Source: Clostridiales bacterium
GTDB taxonomy: Bacteria; Bacillota; Clostridia; Oscillospirales; CAG-272
Direction: 5' to 3'
Assembly: GCA_022791195.1 (NCBI GenBank)
Contig: JAAVYP010000031.1
Location: 1 to 64,000 of the forward strand
DNA length: 64,000 nt
Position numbers and translations under genes: made by a program. Positions 58,876 to 64,000 of the stretch are shown one piece after another (within the stretch, counting starts at the first letter, position 1; every line of letters begins with the position of its first letter). A model generated the notes under the pieces. It was not told the origin of the DNA and did not search any database. It saw only the letters and a program-made list of their open reading frames with translations.

Positions 58876-59862
58876 ATGGATTACTTTGATTCGATTTTCG
58901 GCAATGAAACGCTGAAACAAACCCTGCGCGAACAGATAAAGGCCGGCTGTTTTTCACATGCGCATATTTTAGAGGGGCCGGCTGGCAGCGGCCGTTTTAC
59001 CATGGCAAAGGCAATCTGTGAAGCGTTGGCAGCGGGCCGGGATCAGGGCAAGATTGCCAAAGACATCTGTCCGGATGTGATTTATATTAAAGCGCCCGAA
59101 GGGAAGAGCATTCTGTCGGTGGACGCGATTCGCGCGATCCGCGAACAGGTGTATTTAGCGCCGCATGAGCTGCCGTTCAAGGCGTATCTTATTTTCGGCG
59201 CCGACCAGATGAGCGAAGGGGCGCAAAATGCTTTTTTGAAGCTTTTGGAAGAACCGCCCGCGGACGTTTACTTTTTTCTTTTATGCGAAAATCGGGCAAG
59301 ACTGCTGCCCACGGTCCGTTCGCGTGCGTCTTTGTTTCGCATGCAATTGTTTTCGGAAGAGGAGCTGACGGCTTATGTGCAAAGCCAAGAGGCATATGCT
59401 TCTGTTTGCCGGGACAAGCCGGCGTTATTCAAACGGGCGGTAAAGGACAGCGCCGGTTCGATTGGCGGGGTTATAAAGTACATGACGGAGCCGGAGACGC
59501 AGAAAGAAACATGCGATACAGCGGTCAAGGCACTGCTTGAAAAGCTGCATGGCCGGGACCAGGGTGCGTTCATGTTAGAAGCAGACCGCATTCCTGACGG
59601 CAGGGAGGAAATGAAGCGCTTTCTTGTGCGCTTTGCCGAAGCTTTTCGGGATGTATTTTGCTGGAAACGAGGGGTTAAAGCCTCTCTTGCATTTTTTGAT
59701 GAACCAGCCCAGGCAGAAGAATACAGCTTTGTTTTTTCGGAAGAAACGCTTTTAAAGAGATGGCTTTTTTGCTTGCAGTGCTTAGAGCAGGCGGAATATA
59801 ATCTCAATGTGAAAACGGCAAAGCTGCATTTTCTAAACGGTTTGTGGGAAACAGCTTGTTAA
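58876..59862 (+). CDS. holB: DNA polymerase III delta' subunit
   Basis: SHAHILEGPAGSGRFTMAKA, LLEEPPADVYFFLLCEN. Confidence 0.92.
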   Translation: MDYFDSIFGNETLKQTLREQIKAGCFSHAHILEGPAGSGRFTMAKAICEALAAGRDQGKIAKDICPDVIYIKAPEGKSILSVDAIRAIREQVYLAPHELPFKAYLIFGADQMSEGAQNAFLKLLEEPPADVYFFLLCENRARLLPTVRSRASLFRMQLFSEEELTAYVQSQEAYASVCRDKPALFKRAVKDSAGSIGGVIKYMTEPETQKETCDTAVKALLEKLHGRDQGAFMLEADRIPDGREEMKRFLVRFAEAFRDVFCWKRGVKASLAFFDEPAQAEEYSFVFSEETLLKRWLFCLQCLEQAEYNLNVKTAKLHFLNGLWETAC

Positions 59863-59898
59863 AACATATTATTGTATAGAAGAAGATGAGAAACAAAA

Positions 59899-60816
59899 AT
59901 GGATAATGAAAAAGAAATCATCAATCAGCCCGCCGAGCTGGCGCCGGAAACAGCCGAAGTCATCGGTGTTCAGTTTAAGGTTTCGGGCAAAACGTATTAT
60001 TTTGATCCGGACGGTCAGTCTTATGCACCCGGTGCGCACGCGATTGTCGAAACGGCGCGCGGCTTAGAATATGGCTATGTCAGTATGGGCAACACGGTGG
60101 TGTCGGGTAAAGAACTGGTGCTGCCCCTGCGAAAAGCGCTGCGGGAAGCAACCGAAGAAGATGAAAAGCACAATGAAGAAAACAAGGCCAAAGAACAAGA
60201 GGCATTTGTCATTTGTGCCGAGCGAATTGAAAAACATCGTCTTGGTATGAAGTTGGTCGATGCGGAATATACGTTCGATAATTCTAAACTTTTGTTCTAT
60301 TTTTCGGCCGAAGGACGGGTAGACTTCCGGGACTTGGTGAAGGATTTAGCCTCTGTTTTCAGAACAAGAATCGAATTAAGACAGATTGGTATACGCGACG
60401 AAGCAAAGATGATCGGCGGTTTTGGCTTGTGTGGCCGTCCTTTTTGCTGCAGCACCTTTTTGCCTGATTTTGTGCAGGTTTCTATTAAAATGGCAAAGGA
60501 GCAGAATCTCTCCTTAAATTCTGCTAAAATTTCGGGCGCCTGCGGCCGGTTGATGTGTTGTTTGCGTTTTGAGCATGAAACATATGAGGAAGAAATCAAA
60601 AAAACGCCGAAGGTTGATTCGGTTGTGTCCACGCCGGATGGAGAGGGCGTGGTTGTCGAAGCGCTGCCGCTGACCGGTGTGGTCAAAGTGCGTCTTAGCA
60701 AGGATAAGGATCAAATTAAAGAATTTTCACGCGATGATTGCATATTGAAGAAAAAAGCAAAGAGCAAAGAAGAGATTTTTGATGAAGATTTAAAAAAATT
60801 GGAGAAAAATAATTAA
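59899..60816 (+). CDS. ricT: PSP1-domain protein, RicT/YaaT
   Basis: GLCGRPFCCSTFLPDF and SGACGRLMCCLRFE motifs. Confidence 0.93.
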   Translation: MDNEKEIINQPAELAPETAEVIGVQFKVSGKTYYFDPDGQSYAPGAHAIVETARGLEYGYVSMGNTVVSGKELVLPLRKALREATEEDEKHNEENKAKEQEAFVICAERIEKHRLGMKLVDAEYTFDNSKLLFYFSAEGRVDFRDLVKDLASVFRTRIELRQIGIRDEAKMIGGFGLCGRPFCCSTFLPDFVQVSIKMAKEQNLSLNSAKISGACGRLMCCLRFEHETYEEEIKKTPKVDSVVSTPDGEGVVVEALPLTGVVKVRLSKDKDQIKEFSRDDCILKKKAKSKEEIFDEDLKKLEKNN

Positions 60817-60890
60817 AACCAATTGCATTTTGAAAAAGGTTGTGATACAATGTCACACGATACGAAATGATGAAAGGAAGGTTGCTATTT

Positions 60891-61061
60891 ATGGCTTACA
60901 AGATCAGTGAAGAGTGCATCTCCTGCGGCGCATGTGCAGGCGAATGCCCGGTAGGCGCCATCAGCGAAGGTGACGGCAAATACGAAATCAACGCAGATGA
61001 ATGCATTGAATGCGGTGCATGTGCAGATGTTTGTCCAGTTGATGCTCCATCCGCAGACTAA
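60891..61061 (+). CDS. 2[4Fe-4S] ferredoxin
   Basis: CISCGACAGECPVGAI and CIECGACADVCPVDAP. Confidence 0.95.
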   Translation: MAYKISEECISCGACAGECPVGAISEGDGKYEINADECIECGACADVCPVDAPSAD

Positions 61062-61096
61062 GTGCGGGCTTTTACATGAGGTAATAATACCGAATT

Positions 61097-61123
61097 CGGG
61101 CAAGCGGTTGCTTGCCCTCATTT
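61097..61123 (+). terminator. hairpin after ferredoxin
   Basis: gggcaagcggttgcttgccctcatttt. Confidence 0.65.
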
Positions 61124-61130
61124 TATATAT

Positions 61131-61871
61131 ATGGAAAGATTAGATATTGTAAACGAAGATATAAAGCTGATTCAGAATTTGTCGGGGCTGACTTACGGTA
61201 CCGACGCTCTTTTGCTGTCCGCTTTTGTAAGGCGCTGTGCGCGGGGACGCGCGGCTGAGTTTGGTGCCGGCACCGGCATTGTTTCTTTGCTGTGTGCCAA
61301 ACGGAAAAAATTCAGTCGTATTTATGCGGTAGAGGTGCAAGAGGCATATGCCTCTTTGTGCAGACGCAATGTTGAGGCCAATCAGTTTGGCGAATGCATT
61401 GAGACGGTGCGGGCTGATGTGAGAGAGCTTAGCGCGGCTACGTTTGACCGACCGCTTGATGCGGTGTTTGCCAATCCGCCTTATTTGAAATTGGGGGCTG
61501 GCATAACAAATGCCAATGAGGGAAAAGCCATTGCCAGGCATGAGGTATTTGGCCACGTGTCTGATTTTTGTGCCGCAGCGAGCCGTCTGCTGAAGCACGG
61601 CGGCTCTTTTTATCTTGTATACCGGCCGGACAGACTGGACGATCTGCTGATGGCGTTACACCAACATTCGTTAGCGCCGAAACGACTGATTATGGTCTAT
61701 GCGGATGCATCGCATAAAGCGTGCTTGGTTCTGGTAGAGGCCGTAAAAGGCGGCGGCGCGGGTATTTTTGTGACTAAGCCGTTGTTTATCAAAACGGGTG
61801 ATCATGATTCTGAGGATATGAAGTGGATTTATGAAAATGGAGATTTCCATGAGCAATACAGAAAAAAATAA
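61131..61871 (+). CDS. tRNA1(Val) (adenine37-N6)-methyltransferase family protein
   Basis: GAGTGIVSLLCA, VFANPPYLK; holB-yaaT-yabB-yabC-like order. Confidence 0.87.
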   Translation: MERLDIVNEDIKLIQNLSGLTYGTDALLLSAFVRRCARGRAAEFGAGTGIVSLLCAKRKKFSRIYAVEVQEAYASLCRRNVEANQFGECIETVRADVRELSAATFDRPLDAVFANPPYLKLGAGITNANEGKAIARHEVFGHVSDFCAAASRLLKHGGSFYLVYRPDRLDDLLMALHQHSLAPKRLIMVYADASHKACLVLVEAVKGGGAGIFVTKPLFIKTGDHDSEDMKWIYENGDFHEQYRKK

Positions 61872-62712
61872 AATTTTAGGCGGCACCCTTTATCTCGTGG
61901 CCACGCCCATCGGCAATTTGGCGGATTTATCCGAGCGGGCCCGCAAGGTGCTTGCCGAGGTGGATTTTATTGCCGTCGAGGATACCCGCGTGACCGGCCT
62001 TTTGCTTTCGCAGTATGGCATGACCAAACCAATGCTGATGTATCATGACCATAACAAGGAGCAAAAGGAAAGAGAAATTTTAACAAAGCTGCAAAGCGGT
62101 CTTTCGGGCGCGCTTGTTTCGGATGCCGGTACCCCTTGTATCAGTGACCCGGGGGCCGAGCTGGTGCGGGCCTGCATTGAAAACAATGTGCCGGTGACTA
62201 GTGTGCCTGGCTGTTGTGCAGCGATTACAGCGCTGACTCTTTCCGGCTTTGTGACCGGACGCTTTGCATTTGAGGGTTTTTTGGCCGGCTCGCAAGGGGA
62301 AAAACGCAAGCGGTTAGAGGAAATTAAACTGGACAAACGGACGCTCATTTTTTACGAATCGCCCCATCGAGTGCAAAAAACCGTGTCTTTGCTCTATGAG
62401 GTTTTGGGAGACCGTGAAATTGCGTTAGCGAGGGAGCTGACAAAACTCAATGAACAGGTGGTTCACACGACGCTTGGCCGTGCGGAACAATTTTTTGATG
62501 AGCATGCGCCAAAGGGCGAATATGTGCTTGTGGTGGCCGGCGCGCCTAATGAGCAGATCAGACAAGAGGCGTTCTTTTCCGATATGACCATCGCAGAGCA
62601 TGTGGCGTTTTATATAGAATCGGGACTTTCCAAAATGGAGGCCATGAAGGCCGTGTCCCGTGACCGGGGCATTCCCAAGGGCGCGGTGTATAAAGAAATG
62701 GTTGATCAATAA
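61849..62712 (+). CDS. rsmI: 16S rRNA (cytidine1402-2'-O)-methyltransferase
   Basis: LYLVATPIGNLADLSERA, VSDAGTPCISDPG, FYESPHR. Confidence 0.96.
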   Translation: MSNTEKNKILGGTLYLVATPIGNLADLSERARKVLAEVDFIAVEDTRVTGLLLSQYGMTKPMLMYHDHNKEQKEREILTKLQSGLSGALVSDAGTPCISDPGAELVRACIENNVPVTSVPGCCAAITALTLSGFVTGRFAFEGFLAGSQGEKRKRLEEIKLDKRTLIFYESPHRVQKTVSLLYEVLGDREIALARELTKLNEQVVHTTLGRAEQFFDEHAPKGEYVLVVAGAPNEQIRQEAFFSDMTIAEHVAFYIESGLSKMEAMKAVSRDRGIPKGAVYKEMVDQ

Positions 62713-62758
62713 ATAGAGACGGTGGAAACCGAGGTCAATCGGTTTGATAGGAGAAACA

Positions 62759-63466
62759 ATGGCATTTTGGCTGGAAAGAAGCGAGAGACTTTTTGGCAAA
62801 GAAGGAATAGAGCGGTTAGGGCGCAGCCGGGTGGCGGTATTTGGGCTTGGCGGGGTAGGCGGTTATGTGGTCGAGGCGCTGGCCCGTTCGGGTGTGGGGA
62901 CGCTTGATTTAATTGATAACGACACGGTATCCATAACAAATCTCAATCGGCAGATCATCGCGCTTCACTCAACGCTTGGACAGAAGAAAACCGAAGCGGC
63001 CGCCCAGCGTGTTTTGGATATCAACCCCGAGATCACGCTTCACCTGCACGATTGCTTTTTTCTGCCCGAAACGGCCGAAACATTTGATTTTACGGCGTAT
63101 GATTATGTTGTTGACGCGATCGATACGGTAAAGGGAAAAATTGCACTGGCCGTGCAGGCAGAGAAAGCCGGCACGCCCATTCTTTCTTCTATGGGCTTTG
63201 CGAATAAAATGGATCCCACGCGGATTCAGGTTGCTGATATTTACAAGACGAGTGTATGTCCGCTTGCAAAAGCCATGCGTACAGGCTTGCGAAAAGCGGG
63301 GGTCAGCAAACTGAAGGTTGTTTATTCGGATGAGGCGCCCCTTAGCGCTTCGGCAAGCGAACGAGATGAAAACGGCATGCGGGTGATTGGTTCCAATGCA
63401 TTTGTGCCGGCGGCCGCAGGACTTGTGCTGGCCGCAGAGGTCATTAAGGATTTAGCGGGGTATTAA
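62759..63466 (+). CDS. tcdA: tRNA threonylcarbamoyladenosine dehydratase (ThiF/MoeB family)
   Basis: GLGGVGGYVVEALARSGVG, DNDTVSITNLNRQI. Confidence 0.92.
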   Translation: MAFWLERSERLFGKEGIERLGRSRVAVFGLGGVGGYVVEALARSGVGTLDLIDNDTVSITNLNRQIIALHSTLGQKKTEAAAQRVLDINPEITLHLHDCFFLPETAETFDFTAYDYVVDAIDTVKGKIALAVQAEKAGTPILSSMGFANKMDPTRIQVADIYKTSVCPLAKAMRTGLRKAGVSKLKVVYSDEAPLSASASERDENGMRVIGSNAFVPAAAGLVLAAEVIKDLAGY

Positions 63467-63467
63467 C

Positions 63468-64000
63468 ATGGAAGCGGATAAGAAAAAAGTAATGATTGCC
63501 ATGAGCGGCGGGGTGGATTCATCGGTGGCCTGTCTTTTGCTCTTAGAGCAGGGGTATCAATGTGCTGGCGCGACCATGCACCTGTTTTCAAAGGAAAAAT
63601 TGTTTTCTTGTGAGGCGTTGTGCCAGTCGGCAAAGGATGATTCCACGGCTAAAGACGCAGAAGCGGTGGCCGACAGATTGGGCATTCCGTGGCAGCTTTG
63701 CTGTTTAGAGAAGGAATTTGACGAGCATGTGCTGGCGCCTTTTGCCGCTTGTTACGAGGCGGGCGGTACGCCGAACCCCTGCGTGCTGTGCAATCAGCAT
63801 TTAAAATTTGGCGCTTTGATTGACCAGAGCATAGCGATGGGATGTGATTTTATTGCTACCGGCCATTATGCCCGTATTGAAGAGAAAAACGGTCGCTTTT
63901 TACTGCGCAAGGCGGCAGATCTTAGTAAAGACCAAAGCTATGTCCTATATACGCTGACCCAGCAGCAGTTAGCGCATGTCCTTTTTCCGCTGGGCGGGAT
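63468..64000 (+). CDS. mnmA: tRNA-specific 2-thiouridylase MnmA (partial, runs off window)
   Basis: ATG 63468; MIAMSGGVDSSVACLLLLEQGY, GGTPNPCVLCNQHLKFG, ATGHYARI. Confidence 0.92.
   Translation, partial: MEADKKKVMIAMSGGVDSSVACLLLLEQGYQCAGATMHLFSKEKLFSCEALCQSAKDDSTAKDAEAVADRLGIPWQLCCLEKEFDEHVLAPFAACYEAGGTPNPCVLCNQHLKFGALIDQSIAMGCDFIATGHYARIEEKNGRFLLRKAADLSKDQSYVLYTLTQQQLAHVLFPLGG

Noticed and set aside
1-64000. Prophage, transposase, toxin-antitoxin, restriction or secondary-metabolite cluster
   Set aside because: No integrase, transposase, phage structural, RM, TA or biosynthetic core genes seen in any frame of the supplied ORFs

Overview
The window is a low-to-mid GC Firmicutes (Clostridia-like, probably spore-forming) chromosome segment. 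It is mostly core genome. In order it holds: HPr, uvrC, rsmD and coaD; a division/cell-wall (dcw) cluster from mraZ to ftsZ with murD missing from its usual slot; a spore-cortex-type peptidoglycan-binding gene set; ctsR-mcsA-mcsB-clpC; tRNA-Lys; an SLH-M23 protein and two tandem-duplicated lipoproteins; rubrerythrin; a Cthe_2159/DUF4956/VTC locus with a two-component system; a Na+-pumping decarboxylase operon; trkAH; type III glutamine synthetase; a metal-efflux ATPase; folT-folC under a THF riboswitch; mtaB; upp; rpsF-ssb-rpsR; thiT under a TPP riboswitch; and holB-ricT-trmN6-rsmI-tcdA-mnmA. No prophage, CRISPR array, IS element or obvious defence island was seen. The main unexplained signal is in non-coding DNA. 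(1) Two intergenic loci (about 47760-47941 + and about 53137-53301 -) share the same promoter spacing, the same hairpin plus three-way-junction architecture and a repeated helix arm, while most helices differ in sequence but stay paired. This suggests an undescribed small structured RNA family. (2) A near-identical 37-nt hairpin/RBS cassette preceded by a long inverted repeat lies in front of two unrelated genes (ftsL-like and mtaB). At the ftsL-like gene it is combined with a seven-unit array of 18-bp palindromic repeats. All calls come from reading the sequence; no database search or folding program was run.
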